This document shows positions 33,883-46,301 of a stretch of 64,000 nucleotides of DNA, piece by piece. The stretch is taken from the NCBI RefSeq assembly GCF_943734655.1, contig NC_071354.1, positions 72,855,338 to 72,919,337 on the forward strand, read 5' to 3'. The notes below the pieces were generated by a model that saw only the letters and a program-made list of their open reading frames with translations, was not told the origin of the DNA and did no database searches. Position numbers and translations under genes: made by a program. The DNA is from Sabethes cyaneus. Lineage: Eukaryota > Arthropoda > Insecta > Diptera > Culicidae. Numbering within the stretch: the first letter of the stretch is position 1; the number at the start of each line of letters is the position of its first letter.

Positions 33883-34115
33883 CAAAATTATAACAAATCA
33901 TGATATTCTGTTATGACGGTATTTCTAACATAATTTGATATAATTTTGGTCTCGTTAGTAGTTAAAATAACAAAAATTCTATCAGAACTTCTTAGCAGCA
34001 GTAGCAGAAATGTAACAAAATTTGTTATGTTTTGAACAAAATTATATCAAAATTTGTTATGATATTTGTAACAGGTTTTGTTATAATTTTGTTAAAATAT
34101 AACAAAAACTTCTTT
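33883..34115. repeat. AACAAAATT-rich repeat, copy 1
   Basis: Many interspersed direct and inverted AACAAAATTTTGTTAT-like words. A related stretch lies at 38088-38228. Probably a decayed MITE family. Confidence 0.45.
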
Positions 34116-34243
34116 GCCGTTATCTGCTATATCGACATTTTATTCCTGCTAAATTGCCAAAAATAGTACAACTATTTATCAGGAACATTCACAAATAGCA
34201 CAGAAAAAAACTTTCATACATTTGAAAAATCGTTCCGGCCGCG

Positions 34244-34312
34244 GCCGGGATTGAACTCACGACACATCGCACAGAATGCAACAGTCTTAACCTCTGTGCT
34301 AGAACTACTCTT
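34244..34312 (-). repeat. tRNA-like sequence (SINE head or tRNA pseudogene)
   Basis: Minus strand: A box-like TAGCACAGAGG and, 35-40 bases later, a B box-like GAGTTCAATCCC followed by a GGCCG repeat. The cloverleaf is not clean, so it is not called as a functional tRNA. Confidence 0.4.
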
Positions 34313-34470
34313 GAATGAAGGTAGATTAAATGCTTATATGATTTGGCCGATAGCTCATTCGGGGTTGTCAGTTTTTGCTTCGAGCTGTCTATAAATAGAA
34401 AATAAGCGTTCAATCCAAAGCCAATCAAGAAGGCGAAGAAATTGAATCATGATATGTTGCGCCACTTTAA

Positions 34471-35696
34471 CCGTTATGTGTGCGACAAAAAAAACACCTT
34501 TAGCAGGGCGAGAAGGGTACCCGGGTACCCAAAATTGATATTGTTATAACATCAACAATTTTAAACCGATTTTGATGAAATAGGTGTCATTTGATTCGTT
34601 AATTTATCTAGTTTTGAATTATCTGACCATTTGGTCATTAAAAGACATACGGGTTCCGAAAATCCGGAATTCCGACAGAGTGTCCGCTGTGAGGTAGAGA
34701 ACTGATTATATTGCAGGAAAATCGGTCATGCGGATATAAAAACTCTAAAAATTCATACAATGAACTATTTCATATAATCAGATGAATCAGGTTGGCCATT
34801 CCGGAGTAGGTTTCTGTGGGGTCATGGGTGGCCAGTCTAGGATTGGAGATAAAACCTAGCAGTATGGGTATCAAAGTTCTTGGAATTAATTCGGTGATAT
34901 TTTTTACATTTCGATGTATTTTGATTGGTTATTTCGAAAATGGTTTCTACGGGGTCACAGATGATACCGCAGGATTTGAGATAATGCTTAGCATTATCAG
35001 AACAGTTCAAAACGTAGAACCATCCGTTATACATTTGGAACCAGTTCCGAAATTATTAATCAGTAGCAGTACTAAACTGGCCATATCAGTTCAAAACATT
35101 TAAAAGATCCGCTAAACCAATTCTAATATTGGATTAGGCACCCAACTGGTCATCTGTAACCCTACAGGAACCCAATTCTGGAATGGCCAATGCGATTTAA
35201 AGTCACCAATTTATATTAGATTAAAAAAAGGATCCAAAACGTCAAGTTCAAAGCTAATGGCTTTGCTGAAAGCTGATATTCTTCCAAAACAAGCGGCTTC
35301 CCACGTTTTACCGGACGTTGCTCCGGAATTACCGATTCCCGGAAACTACATGTCATATGATGGCCAAATGCTTAAACTAATCAAAACTAGATAAATGTAC
35401 GAATCAAATGCCACTGGTTTCATCCAAATCGGTTCAAGATAGCCAAAGTTATGAACATAGCAAATCATGGGTACCCGGGTACCCTTGTCGCCCTCCTACG
35501 TAATAAAAAAATTCAAGTGCCTCCCATTGCTAATCCCCTTTATGGATATGCACCAAAAAACCCTTAATTAATTAAGATCAACGAGTTTTACGGTGTCGAG
35601 TTTTACGGTGTTCAATGACGTATGTTTTAAATTGAATGAGTTATAACTATTTTAAAACTGAAAAGGTACCCGGGTACCCTGTTGCACACATAACGG
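34471..35696. mobile_element. TTAA-flanked element (1.23 kb, TIR CCGTTATGTGTGC), piggyBac-like candidate
   Basis: Ends CCGTTATGTGTGC and GCACACATAACGG between TTAA tetranucleotides (34467-34470 and 35697-35700). The palindrome GGGTACCCGGGTACCC appears near the left end (34515) and twice at the right (about 35470 and 35665). An internal plus-strand ORF (34816-35103) has no recognised domain. TTAA duplication suggests the piggyBac superfamily; a TA duplication cannot be excluded. Confidence 0.65.
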
Positions 35697-35727
35697 TTAA
35701 GAATGTTGCACGAATTGTCATTAAATA

Positions 35728-35972
35728 TGGTCGGTGTTAGATCAGACTGGACCAAGTCGCAAATTCAAAAAATGAGTTAATGATAGCTGGCGATCAACAA
35801 TTTTCTTAGCTGCATTTTACTTTAATCAAACTATCATAAATATTGCAAACAGCCATAGTTATCAGATGATTTCGAACGATTGATAGGTATTAAACATACA
35901 GAGCAACAAACTTTGAACACGTTTTTCTAGAAGAGTTTTGTCACTTGGTTCGGTTTGACTTAACGACGACCA
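35728..35972. repeat. TGGTCGGTGTTAGA MITE, copy 2 (245 bp)
   Basis: TIRs of about 30 bases (TGGTCGGTGTTAGATCAGAC and reverse complement) with TA on both sides. It abuts the next copy through TATA. Confidence 0.72.
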
Positions 35973-35976
35973 TATA

Positions 35977-36211
35977 TGATCGGTATTAAGTCAGACCGAA
36001 CCAACTGAGTGATTTCGAGAAAAACACGTTCAAAGTTTTCTGCTGCTGTGTAGTTTAAAGCTATCAATCATTCGAAATCATTTAATATCTTGCAACATTG
36101 ATGTAATCTGATTAGAGTAAAACATAGCTTAGGAAATTATCAATCGTTTGCTGTCATTAACTTATTTTTTAAAATTTTGCGGCTTGGTCCGGTCTGATTT
36201 AACACCTACCA
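35977..36211. repeat. TGATCGGTATTAAG MITE, copy 3 (235 bp)
   Basis: Same family as the preceding unit; ends TGATCGGTATTAAGTCAGAC and GTCTGATTTAACACCTACCA, with TA on both sides. Its interior runs in the opposite orientation to copy 2 (for example CAATCATTCGAAATCA versus TGATTTCGAACGATTG). Confidence 0.7.
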
Positions 36212-36227
36212 TATAAGAAAATAATGC

Positions 36228-36819
36228 CAGGCTTCATTCTTGGTTTTTTGCTCAGTAGATGCTCAATTGACTACAGCGCCTCAACTAAACAGAATTCGAA
36301 AAAGTAATGTAAAGGGCGTTTGTAGAGCTTATTATTATCTACACTATTGTTGAAGAAAGTATAGTTGTATCGTTTTTTTTTTTATTTACGGCGCTATGCG
36401 ATTGCTACCCCGATTGCTACAAATGAGTACTCTTTTTGCTACCAACGGGCCAGCAGCCACATAGCGCCATAAATACATACGATAGAACTATACTTTCTTC
36501 AACAATAATGTAGATAATAATTAGCTCCACAATCGCCCTTTACACTACTTTTTCGAATTCGGTTTAGTTGAGGCGTTGTAGTCAAATGACAACCCATCGA
36601 CATCTCTATATCGAACTGCAGTAAACGTCAGCGACAGCATGTCCGGGGCTCAAAATTTGACAGCGGGCCCAAATCAGACTGCTGGCAGTTGAGTGAAACG
36701 CAGTGCTGACATGCTATCTCATTTTCGCACACACGAGATGTTGGCAGCGAAAACATGGTTGCCTGCCGATGGGGTGTCAAATGAGCATCTACTGAGCAAA
36801 AAACCGAGAATAAAGCCTG
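36228..36819. mobile_element. hAT-like foldback element (592 bp) with 8-bp target duplication
   Basis: The ends are inverted repeats (CAGGCTTCATTCTTGGTTTT and complement). A second pair of ~100-base arms (about 36280-36380 and 36478-36577) folds back around a short spacer. The flanks repeat AATAATGC (36220-36227 and 36820-36827), an 8-bp duplication as for hAT. About 190 bases near the right end (36590-36780) are not mirrored on the left and may be a later insertion or a left deletion. No coding capacity. Confidence 0.8.
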
Positions 36820-38087
36820 AATAATGCAATGACTCCTATGTTTCAGTTTTCGAGTCTGTAAACTTTTCTGTTCATTTTAGCAAGATTCAGCCACAGAAAA
36901 GATTAAAAACAACCATGAAATTAATTATTTAAATGATGTGAACGGTTGAAAGCCTAATTAAAAAGTAAATAAATAAATAAATAAATGATGTGTAGAAGAA
37001 TCTATTCCTCAGTAATTATGCGAACTATTTAGATAATTTTTTTGTTTTGTTGGTAAAGGTTTGGAGAAAATTTTAACTACTTTTAAACTTTGTAAACATA
37101 CATAAACCGAGAATATGATAAGTTTTTTTTTATCTCAGTTATGTTCAGTCCAAGCATATAGCATATAGCATTAACTAAAAAAACTGGTTCTCTCATATAT
37201 GAAATTCTACAATGACATTCAAAAATAATTCTTTAGGTTATTTAAACAAAGACTTCTGTCAATACGTTCTTTAATTTCTAGTAATAAACTGCATGAGGTT
37301 CCTCAAGCGCGACTTGACATGAGCGGCGTGTTACTGCATCGAGTATGTTTCTTAAGGTGCATTTGGATTAGGCAATTTTTTAGCAACATGTAGAATGCGA
37401 CATGTTGCTAGTTCTTGCTCGCATTAATCGTAGGGAGGACCAACCAGCACCAAATTTAGGATTTTTACATTCTGACCTAAAACAAACAATCTGACAAAAT
37501 TTGGTTCAAATCCGTCAAGGTCGATTACATCTCGGATACTTCGCGTAGAATTACCCTAATACGTGACTTTTAGATTTTAAATTTGCAATAATTTGAGAAC
37601 GACCTAAGAAAAAAGTTTATATGATATAATGCGTAGAACTTGATTTTATTTTAGTTTTACAAAAACTTGTCAATTTTCAAAGATTATAAAAATTCCGAAA
37701 GAGCTCTTTAGCAGATTTTAGAGCATTATTTGGGCTTAAAAAATCTTTAAAAAAAGACATGAATAGAGATAATTCACAATTTATGATTTTTATCGCGTAT
37801 TTGCAAAGCTTTTTCTTTCAGTGTAATTGTTTACTGAAAATACACTTGATTTACTACGAATTTTGCTTTGACGTCATTTTCATAAAATAAATAGTTTTCG
37901 AGATAGAATTTTTTGAAAAAAATATTCTAATTTCTAAATACGCTCTTTTTAAAAGTTAGTCTTGACGAAAAAATATATTTCATGGAAAATGATTCTGTGC
38001 GGGATTGTAATTAGCAAAACTTCATTGCAATCAAAACTAGTCGAGACAAACCGTTTGCAAGCTGGAACAAGCTGAAATTGCTCTGTA
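36820..38087. other. AT-rich stretch with a short hairpin
   Basis: Contains an AAAT microsatellite (36966-36986) and a 10-base perfect hairpin TAGCAACATGT...ACATGTTGCTA (37381-37410). No gene recognised. Confidence 0.4.
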
Positions 38088-38228
38088 ACAAAATTATAAC
38101 AAATTTTGATATAAGAGCAAAACTTGTAATAATTCTGTTAGCCTCATTATTTTGTCTGATCAAAAATATAACAAGTTCTGTTATTTCTATCTAATTGAGA
38201 TATTTTTTTGTTATATGTTTGTTATAAT
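38088..38228. repeat. AACAAAATT-rich repeat, copy 2
   Basis: AACAAAATTATAACAAATTT at the left and TTTTTTTGTTATATGTTTGT at the right, related to 33883-34115. Confidence 0.45.
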
Positions 38229-38297
38229 CATTTACTCGGGAATTAGCCCTTAGCTTGGAAGAGATCCAATCGACTCAGTTCAAAAAAACATTGCTTA

Positions 38298-38505
38298 CAC
38301 TCTTAAATGAATTTATCGGTAAATTAGTTAAATTTAGCTAAACCAAGATTGAAACTACTCAAAATGCCCTTAAAGCGTACAAACACAGATTTTGAGTAGT
38401 TACTCAACCAAAAAATTGGTAGTAGGAACTTAAAAGTGCGTTATTTCCCACAGAGAATAATTCAATTACCCCAATACCTAATTCAGGTAGAACCATTTAA
38501 GAGTG
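38298..38505. repeat. TA-flanked MITE (208 bp, TIR CACTCTTAAATG)
   Basis: Ends CACTCTTAAATG and CATTTAAGAGTG with TA on both sides (38296-38297 and 38506-38507). Contains a TTGAGTAGTTACTCAA palindrome-like centre. Confidence 0.72.
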
Positions 38506-38516
38506 TATAGAATAAT

Positions 38517-38660
38517 TCGGATTGGCAACGAATGGTCGAAACAAACATGGTCGAATTATAAATGGTCGAAACTCAATTGAACGAAATAACAAATGGCATA
38601 GTAGGTCTAATGACCGAATTAAAAATTGCCGAAACACACATGGCCGAATATTATAGAAAA
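38517..38660. repeat. Degenerate tandem repeat (AATGGTCGAAAC-like)
   Basis: Recurring AATGGTCGAA / ATGGCCGAAT / ATTGCCGAAAC words every 17-25 bases. A similar TTATGCCAAACGG repeat follows at 38866-38962. Confidence 0.55.
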
Positions 38661-38865
38661 TATTTGCGGCCCTCGACCAGCTGAAATGTTGGATTTTCGG
38701 ATTCAATTGAAGGATAACCCCTACTAGTGAGTAAATCTAGAAAAATGTCTGTATCAAAATACTGGCAATTTCAACGGCGGATCGCCGGCAAAACTCGCGG
38801 CCGTCTCGTCGTTAATCATCTATGAAAAGCCATAAAATATGTTTACGGAATAACGACAAGAGGTT

Positions 38866-38962
38866 GTTATGCCAAATGGTTTTCTGTTAAATGGTACCTT
38901 ATGTTTATGGCAAACGACGTTATGCCAAACGGCATTACGCGAAAAGAATTTACGTTAAATAA
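38866..38962. repeat. Degenerate tandem repeat (TTATGCCAAACGG-like)
   Basis: Four to five related words: TTATGCCAAATGG, TTTATGGCAAACGA, TTATGCCAAACGG and TTACGCGAAAAGAA. Confidence 0.5.
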
Positions 38963-39249
38963 GCTACCCCGGTTCTCATTGCATTGTTTATTTATTCATT
39001 TATTTCGTCAAGCAAAAGTAGATTACATACAATATTACTTACCATTATACATTGATTGCTTACATGCTATGCATTATTTCTATTGGTTAGCAGCTGTTAG
39101 GTTATTGTTAGGTATTGATATTGTTAGGTTCTAAAACCACTTAGATTTACTTAAATTTTATGTGTTTTATTGCGGTATTAGACATTACCTCAGATTTTGT
39201 TGTGGTAGTGCGCAATCCCAAAAAGTCCAAACACACTTATAGCTAGCTA

Positions 39250-39475
39250 GAAAATCATAATAAAACGGTTAATAAAGCAAATTTATTGTGGTTACTTATA
39301 TTACCGCGTTAAAACTTATTGGCTGCATTACGTCTCCTATGAAATTACCATAAGTGTGGCGTAGCAATACAAAATAGCGTACCAATCCAAATTGATTTTA
39401 TCGCGGTTGCTTGTCAAAGTGCGATAAATCTGTTATTTTTATAGAACTATTAAAACGGTAACACCCTGACCAAAC
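39250..39475. repeat. Dispersed repeat, copy paired with 57925-58065
   Basis: Shares GTGNGGCGTAGCAATACA, ATNGCGTACNAATC and TAAATCTGTTANTTTTATAG words in the same order and orientation with 57.9-58.1 kb. Family unknown. Confidence 0.5.
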
Positions 39476-40960
39476 AGTTTTTCTGCTGCTATTATGAAGA
39501 ATACTAAAGTTCAACACCAAAATCATTTTTTTATGTGAAGCCATATTGCCATATTCTAGTATTTTGTTTTAGCTCGCAAACAAAAATTTATCAAAGCAAA
39601 GTGTTTTGCAGAAAGAAAGTTATTATCAATCGGTTTTCCTGTCACAGGAAGCAACCAAAATGATTTTGTTGGAAATTGAGATTGACTAACTGGATATTTT
39701 TATTTTGTTAAGGTGAAGGTCGTCAGAGTCCAGTTGCTTTTCTACTGATTTCAGTGTTGCCACTATCGTTTTGTTGCGAATAGAGTTGCTAGTAGTAGGT
39801 AATAATCTGTTATGAACAATTATGGAACGTAGAATCGCGTGTCTATTTTTGCTGTTGAACTAGATCCGACAGTAATTCTATCACATAAAATGTTGTTTAC
39901 GGTGAATTTTATTATCAGTGATTTTTATATATAAGTATATTATCCATACTCTACGACCTTTAATTTAATAGCGAAAATAATTAGTCAATTTCATGCTCAA
40001 ATGTTTACGTTGGCATCACTCCATATAAACATCCGTTCCCTTGGCAACGTACAGAAACGACGATCGCGGATTCGTCGAAGTGAAGTGAAGTGAAGTTTTT
40101 CCTATCAATTCAAGTAAACAGTTTGGGCAAAATCATTATAATATCTTACCAAATAACTGTTTGGGTGGTAAATTAAAGTTTTCTGTATCTCAAGTTAAAT
40201 TTCGCGAGTGATGTGACGAATGGAACGGCCGAAAAAAATTAATGAAAATTCGACGGCGGAAAAGTAAAAATATAGTGATGAGTTTTAATAGGGCAGAAAT
40301 CTCAAAATTTAGTGTAATTTATGTCCCAAAAAGTAATAGAACCTATAGAATGCAATGTTTAGTGCTTTGAGTTGCAAGGTTATTACGGCTAGCAGGTTAG
40401 TTGATTGATTTTCTTTTTTTATGATGATTTCCCGAGTCATGCTCTCATAGAGGTACACTGAAGAAGGGAAGGGAAGGGTGATATTCGATGCCATGCTGAC
40501 TGCCATAAATGTACTCTGACGAGCTTGTCGTTAAAGCAACCAGTTTTCGAAAATTGCAAAATTTCAATGGCGCGTTGATTTTATCCACCTATTATATCAA
40601 TATGCACGATGAAATTGAATGCAAACATGCTGCAAACCAACGGAATTGGTAAAATTTATTTAATATTTATTAAATATTCTAAAGGATATTTTATTATCGT
40701 CGCTATAAACCAAATCATGCATTCGCACAGAAGTCTTCAATGCAGTTGCTGAATAAAAGGTCCAAATATGAGTTTTGTTTATTTTTAATGGGGTTTATTT
40801 GATAACACCCGAATTCTTAAGTTGTGTTAAAACGATACTGCAATGTTTCATTTTAGCCTACGCCTATTGTGACGGAGCGATGATTAGCTCAAGTGCGTAT
40901 AAACAGGTCAGCGAAATTTTATAAATTATGCTTAACGTCCATTATGTATACCGTTTATTA
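39476..40960. other. No recognisable gene
   Basis: AT-rich. A less AT-rich segment at 40020-40110 (CCTTGGCAACGTACAGAAACG and a GTGAA triplet repeat) resembles a gene leader, but no coding region follows. Confidence 0.3.
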
Positions 40961-41480
40961 TATCTATCATAATGCAAGAAACAAAATCCTTTTTCTTCAT
41001 TTGAACGTCTCTACTTGCCTTATCAGTTCTCTTCCCCTGTTGTCCCCCAGCCAGTAAATTGGTTTTTTTTTTCAGTAAACCCTGTAGAGTGACAAAGTCT
41101 TTTTTGCTTGTTTAAACCTTCTCTCCATGCTCGGGACCTCCTCCCTTTTTATCAACCCTATTCTGATTCTCTTATGTCAGGGAATATGTATGCTAAGTTT
41201 TATGAAGAACAGTCCAAGCGTTCCATGGTGTGGAAATGCATATCAACATGCATTTTCTTCTATATATGTATTTAGATAGGACCTCCCCAGCCCATTTCTT
41301 TTCGTTTTCGAATTTCCTATAATGAAACAAACAAAGCTGTTTTTTTCTGTTTTGTCGAAGAACATGTATTCCAAATTTGGTGAAGATCGATTAAGTTGTT
41401 CTGGCGTTATGGTGGAACATGCAGATATACTGATTATTCTCCCCTCTCCCTTGTTGGCTATCCTCAATCAGCTTTTCCTT
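40960..41480. repeat. Dispersed repeat, copy paired with 58100-58440
   Basis: Shares CTTCATNTGAANGT, CTTATCAGNTCTC, GTTGTCCCC and GAANAACNNTCCANGCGTTCC in the same order with 58.1-58.4 kb. The two paired blocks (39.3/57.9 and 41.0/58.1 kb) keep the same order, so both may come from one long transposon family. Confidence 0.5.
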
Positions 41481-41904
41481 CTATCCCGCTACCACTTACG
41501 TATCTGTTTGCTCTCCGAAATTTTCTACAATAGAAGAGAAATAAAAACTTTTTTCCATTTCCATTTCCTTTTTTCCGCTTCTTATCGCCTAGTTACATAA
41601 AACTGCTTGTCATATCAGTATCATTAATTACATTGATAGCATCAAGATCGTATAAAAGGTGAAACTTTCGCAAAAAATGCAATACGTATTAAATATTGTT
41701 AAATAGGTATATTTAGCACGCGAGTAATATATGCAATTTGTATAATATGTACACTTTAAAAAACTGAACTCGATTAAATTTTACCGAAATCTCAACAGCC
41801 GAACGTTGCAGGACCTACTTTAATGATTACTTTTGAAGCCGACCAGTTTTGACACAATGTTCGTTCCCGAGAAATCGCATATGTGTTAGAATTCTACATC
41901 TACA

Positions 41905-42056
41905 TCGACTGACGTAGCAACCGGATGTACAGGAAAATACAGGACAATTACGGTACTAGTGCATCGATCCTACTTTTCAATTGAGATTCGAACATATGAC
42001 AGCTCGCTTGTTAGACCACTATCGTACCTCTAAGCTAACTGGGAGGTCGACAAAAG
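41905..42056 (-). mobile_element. tRNA-derived SINE, 5' part
   Basis: Minus strand from 42056: A box-like TTAGCTTAGAGGTA, B box-like GTTCGAATCTC, then a body (CCGTAATTGTCCTGTATTTT, CCGGTTGC) shared with the SINE at 31.9-32.2 kb. The distal module of that copy is missing. Confidence 0.7.
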
Positions 42057-43200
42057 CTCTTAAATTTTAATAGAATGACGAACATGGTAATTACCATGAA
42101 ATTATTCATGATTAAATGGCAAACCGTACAAATGATGACAAATCCATTTAGATGTTACAAATCTGATCGCTAACACGGCTATCCTGAGCTATCAAAATTG
42201 TAAACAAACGAAAGAATCAGGTTGGTGCGAAAAATAAAAAACAAAAGTCTGGGAAGGAAAATTAGAGAACAAAAATACAGTAAAAGCTTTCGTATAACAG
42301 GAGACAACTGGGGGAAAATACTGCGCCACGTCGTGATTCAAGATGAGTTGAAAATATCTAGAAGCACAAGATGAATTGAAAAAAAACTGAAAGGCAAACT
42401 AGAATTGAATATAAAAGAATGAAAAGAAGTGAGTATAGGTTTAGGAAAGAGATATGGGAACACAAAAAAAGAAAATAAAAAATGATTCAAGAAAAAGGAC
42501 AGCAGAAAAAAATCTAGATAGCTGCAACTGAGAGAGTAAACGGAACACTTAACGTGAAACGGTACTGAATTCCAACATGTCCGGAAAAATGGTGTCCGAG
42601 TGAGGATATGGGTGCCATTGATCCGGCCATGTTGGGATTTAGTACCGTTTCACCTTAAGGTGGAGAAAGAAAAGAAAAGGAAGGCAGGCAAATTGATAAA
42701 CAAAAAATGACCAAGAGTAAGTTCATGAAAAGAAACAGAAAAAAATTAAATATTAGAAGAGAACGAGAATAGCACATACGAGAATGCGTTGGAAAATAGA
42801 ACTAAAAGAAGGGATCAAAAACGAAACAAGATAGGCTGAATAACAAAAGAAAATGCGGCGCGAAACTTGAAAACAAAATAAAAAGTCAGAAATAAGAAAG
42901 AAATGTAGCACAAAAACAAAAGGAAGACGGGAAATATAAATAGCAAAGAAAAAAACAATTGAAGAGAAGCAAACCGTGAAAAATAGTACGACGTGTAAAC
43001 CAAAACAAGGAAAGATACAAGAGAAGGATAGAACTGCAAAATCAAAGAAACCTAGATAATAGATAGAAAAGTACGATAATAGTTATATTGTGATGGGAAA
43101 TTTATAAAAAAAAAACTGTAGAGGAGAATATAAAAAGGAAATAGACGAATAGAATAGACAAAAACGGGGAAAAAAGAAAGCGTCCATGGAACTAGTGCAG
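42057..43200. other. Purine-rich block without gene
   Basis: The plus strand is strongly A/G-biased from about 42230 to 43180 (runs like GAAAAGAAAAGGAAGG). The minus-strand ORF at 42815-43045 is just the pyrimidine-rich complement (Phe/Leu/Ser-rich). A 102-bp MITE lies inside. Confidence 0.6.
42553..42654. repeat. TTAA-flanked hairpin MITE (102 bp, TIR SGTGAAACGGTACT)
   Basis: Ends CGTGAAACGGTACTGAATTC and GATTTAGTACCGTTTCACC pair along ~40 bases including CCAACATG and CATGTTGG. TTAA lies on both sides (42549-42552 and 42655-42658). Confidence 0.75.
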
Positions 43201-46200
43201 TGCAACTTTTGAAGTTTTTTTTCTAATTTTGTTGAGATATAAAGATGCACAACGAGAAAATATAATCAACATAGAGGCAATAATTCAATATCTTCATATT
43301 CAACTATACATCATCTGAAGTAATAGTATTATAAATCTTCATCATCTCAACATCTCACTCAGATTCAATCGTAATCAGAAAAAGACGATTCAAAGATTTA
43401 ATTTTTTTCGTCATCATCTGTCATGAAGTACCGCATTTAAGTTTGGTGTTTTGCACTAAATCGCGTACAGTGAATGATAATAATGAATGGTAATTCATTA
43501 ACCGGCAATGGCTTCCAACACTCCTTTCGGTGGGAAGCAATGTTCATGACGAAATGTGATTTTTTCAAGCAATTATTGATTCGCGCAGTTCAACGCATTT
43601 TGTTTTTAATTTATGACTTCCTTTTTTGTGCATTTAAACTGGGCCGATTGTTTGAGCTCGTACAGATTTATAGCTAATAAATTTGATAAAGCAGCTGATG
43701 CCAAATATAAAAAAACTGTGATCCATAAACAAATCCCTTTTCCCACAAGCGGTCAGTCGGAACCTCTATACGTCAGAGTGTGTAATCGATCGATCAGTGT
43801 TATTATCAGTTGTAAGCCACGTGTGGCTTACTTTATAAATACGATGGTGGACAGCAATGTTTTTGCTTTCAATACTAATTTAGTAGTAGTTAAAAATGAA
43901 TATGATAAATACTTCTCTCTGTGGTCCTTTTCAAAAATAGTATGTAGTTCAAGCTAGCCACAATAAAGGGGGTTTCCGCATTACAGGGCTCTCACGTTCA
44001 GGTATTAAGGCATTATATTTTCCTTTGTCATATAGGTAGCATAAAAATGTGTAAATCGATTGAAAAATCTTTAACGCTGACCAATCGATGCGACGATTTT
44101 CTCTCCTAACGGAACTCGTCCCCCATTGATATTTGGTCACCGCACTAATATGGGCCATGATTACTAATCATTTTAGATTTTGGGTTGCAGATTCTTTAAA
44201 CTAAACAGAACTGAACTTTCTGTTCTAGAGTGAAAGTAAAATTATTCAATAACAATTTAGCCAAAATAATAATCAAGTAGTTGGCCCTCGTCTACCCTAA
44301 GCCTTCTCCTCATATACGAGCTGGAAAACAGGTAGATTTTAGCAGAATAAATCGCCGCTTTTACGCAAGCCATAAAAAGATAGCAAATTCGTGCCGTTAG
44401 CTATGACGCAGTCGACCTTTCACAGAGCACAGACTGCAAAATATCAAGCGAAACTGCATAAATCGGTGAGTAAATGTACTATAATGAGTCATTGGTAAAA
44501 ATCTTGACGATATTTTTCCCGATAGTTCAATTGAAATGGACGTCCGTTTCGCTGTGGAGGATTTTTAGTGCAGTCCAAGTCAATCTAGGTGAGAAAGGTA
44601 TTTCCATGACGGATAGGCGGCAATATAATTCGATTATTACTATACGACGGCTATTACGCTTGAAATCCGGGTTCCTAAATTAGAAAACCATAGATCACCT
44701 TTGATGACTGATACGCTAGCTTATCAATGTGCAATATTTTATAACTTTTAAGCTTATAGTAGTGATCAAAACAACTCATTGAACCCATAGTAATTTGATC
44801 GAATGCTTGAATATTTTGTTGCTAGTTAACTTTAACCCAAATGCATATTTTAAGAAGGAATGCACCGTAAATATTGATGTAACTCGACGCTGTTATGGGA
44901 ACTAATCATTTAGCATACACGAACTAAAAATGCGAAAAACGGAAATAAAATAATAACGGTTTACTCAAACCGCGTTCCAATCTATTTTATTTTTAATTTC
45001 TATTCGAGTAATTTCTTTGCCTACTTTTTTGTTGGACCTGCATTCTGTTTTTCATACACTAGGGGAAATCAGATATTGGAAATTGTTCGTATAGGAGGAA
45101 GCCTCTGTGACCATCGGGCTGACAAAGCAGAAGGATAAGGTGGTCAATATTCACTTCACAGTGCAATATATCACCTATTTTTGATCACTTATCGCTTGTT
45201 CAGTTAACTAAATGTGCATTCAAGCTAGACCGGTTCTCTACTTACGAACCAGAAGATAACGTTTTAACGATGACTTAAAGTCAAAGAATTAGACCGGTTC
45301 TATTTGAGATGAAAATCGATTTTAATTACAGGTGTACGCAATATTTGGTTTTCTTGTAATAACAATATAATTAAACCGAATACGACTACAGCACAGCGAC
45401 TGCATGGTCCTGTGCATCTGACAACGTAACGAGATTACACGACACGTTGGACTGAACTGCATTACCAACACAGGACAGGACAGCAGCACCGAGAGCCTGT
45501 TGAAAACATATAAAGCACATAGAATAACGCTGCTATTTTGAAAGCTCTCGTGCTGTTGAGATAAAGCGCCTGAATTGCAGCAATCGCGGCGAGAAAGGAC
45601 AATAAGCTTCACAAAACCATTGTCACTGACTGGTTGGCATGGTTTTATTACGCTTCTCTAGGTTGTTGTGAAGGTTGACGTTGATGAGATTATGAGAAGC
45701 GAATTCTAATTAAATTAGTCGTGTGAAAATATTTGCTTATGTTTCCTTCACAGTAGAGCATAATGACCGCAAGGATTGTGTCGAAATTGTCTAATCAGCG
45801 AGGGTGCAAACCGGAGTCCAATTCTAGTGGTACGTGTGGTAGAACGTCACGTACTAATTTATCAAAATATATCACGTTTTAGAACCTTAGAGATAACTCT
45901 GTTTGGTTCATTAAGCTTATGAACTTCTCACATGCCATGCTAATTGAGCCAAAGCGATAGAATATGTTGTCGATTATCTATATTGTTAGCCTTTTTAAAG
46001 AAGCAGGAAAAGCCCGTTGGAATAAACTAGTTTCAGGTTCCTCCTAGAACAGGCATAAAACCTCTTTGTCGTTTCCATATTTCATCTTTCAGTATTTCCT
46101 GAATTTAAGGCAGACGCTTTATTTAAATATCGTTTTATCATTACAGAAGAGTCACCTTTTGTACTTTTTTATTCGACTTTTCAATTTTTTTGCTCATTCC

Positions 46201-46301
46201 TTGAAATAATATTCACGTCTGGATTTTTTTTTTGTATGGATCCTAACCACCACCTACTCAAGTTGTCTGACTGACTGACAAAGGACAGACAGTATTAAAT
46301 C
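43201..46301. other. No recognisable gene
   Basis: ORFs up to 114 codons (43613-43957 plus, 45322-45612 minus) lack known domains and have low-complexity AT-driven composition. Confidence 0.35.

Noticed and set aside
34244..34312. Functional tRNA gene
   Set aside because: A and B box-like words exist but a full cloverleaf with paired acceptor stem cannot be drawn; called tRNA-like only.
42815..43045. Membrane-protein-like Phe/Leu-rich ORF
   Set aside because: It is the complement of a purine-rich tract.
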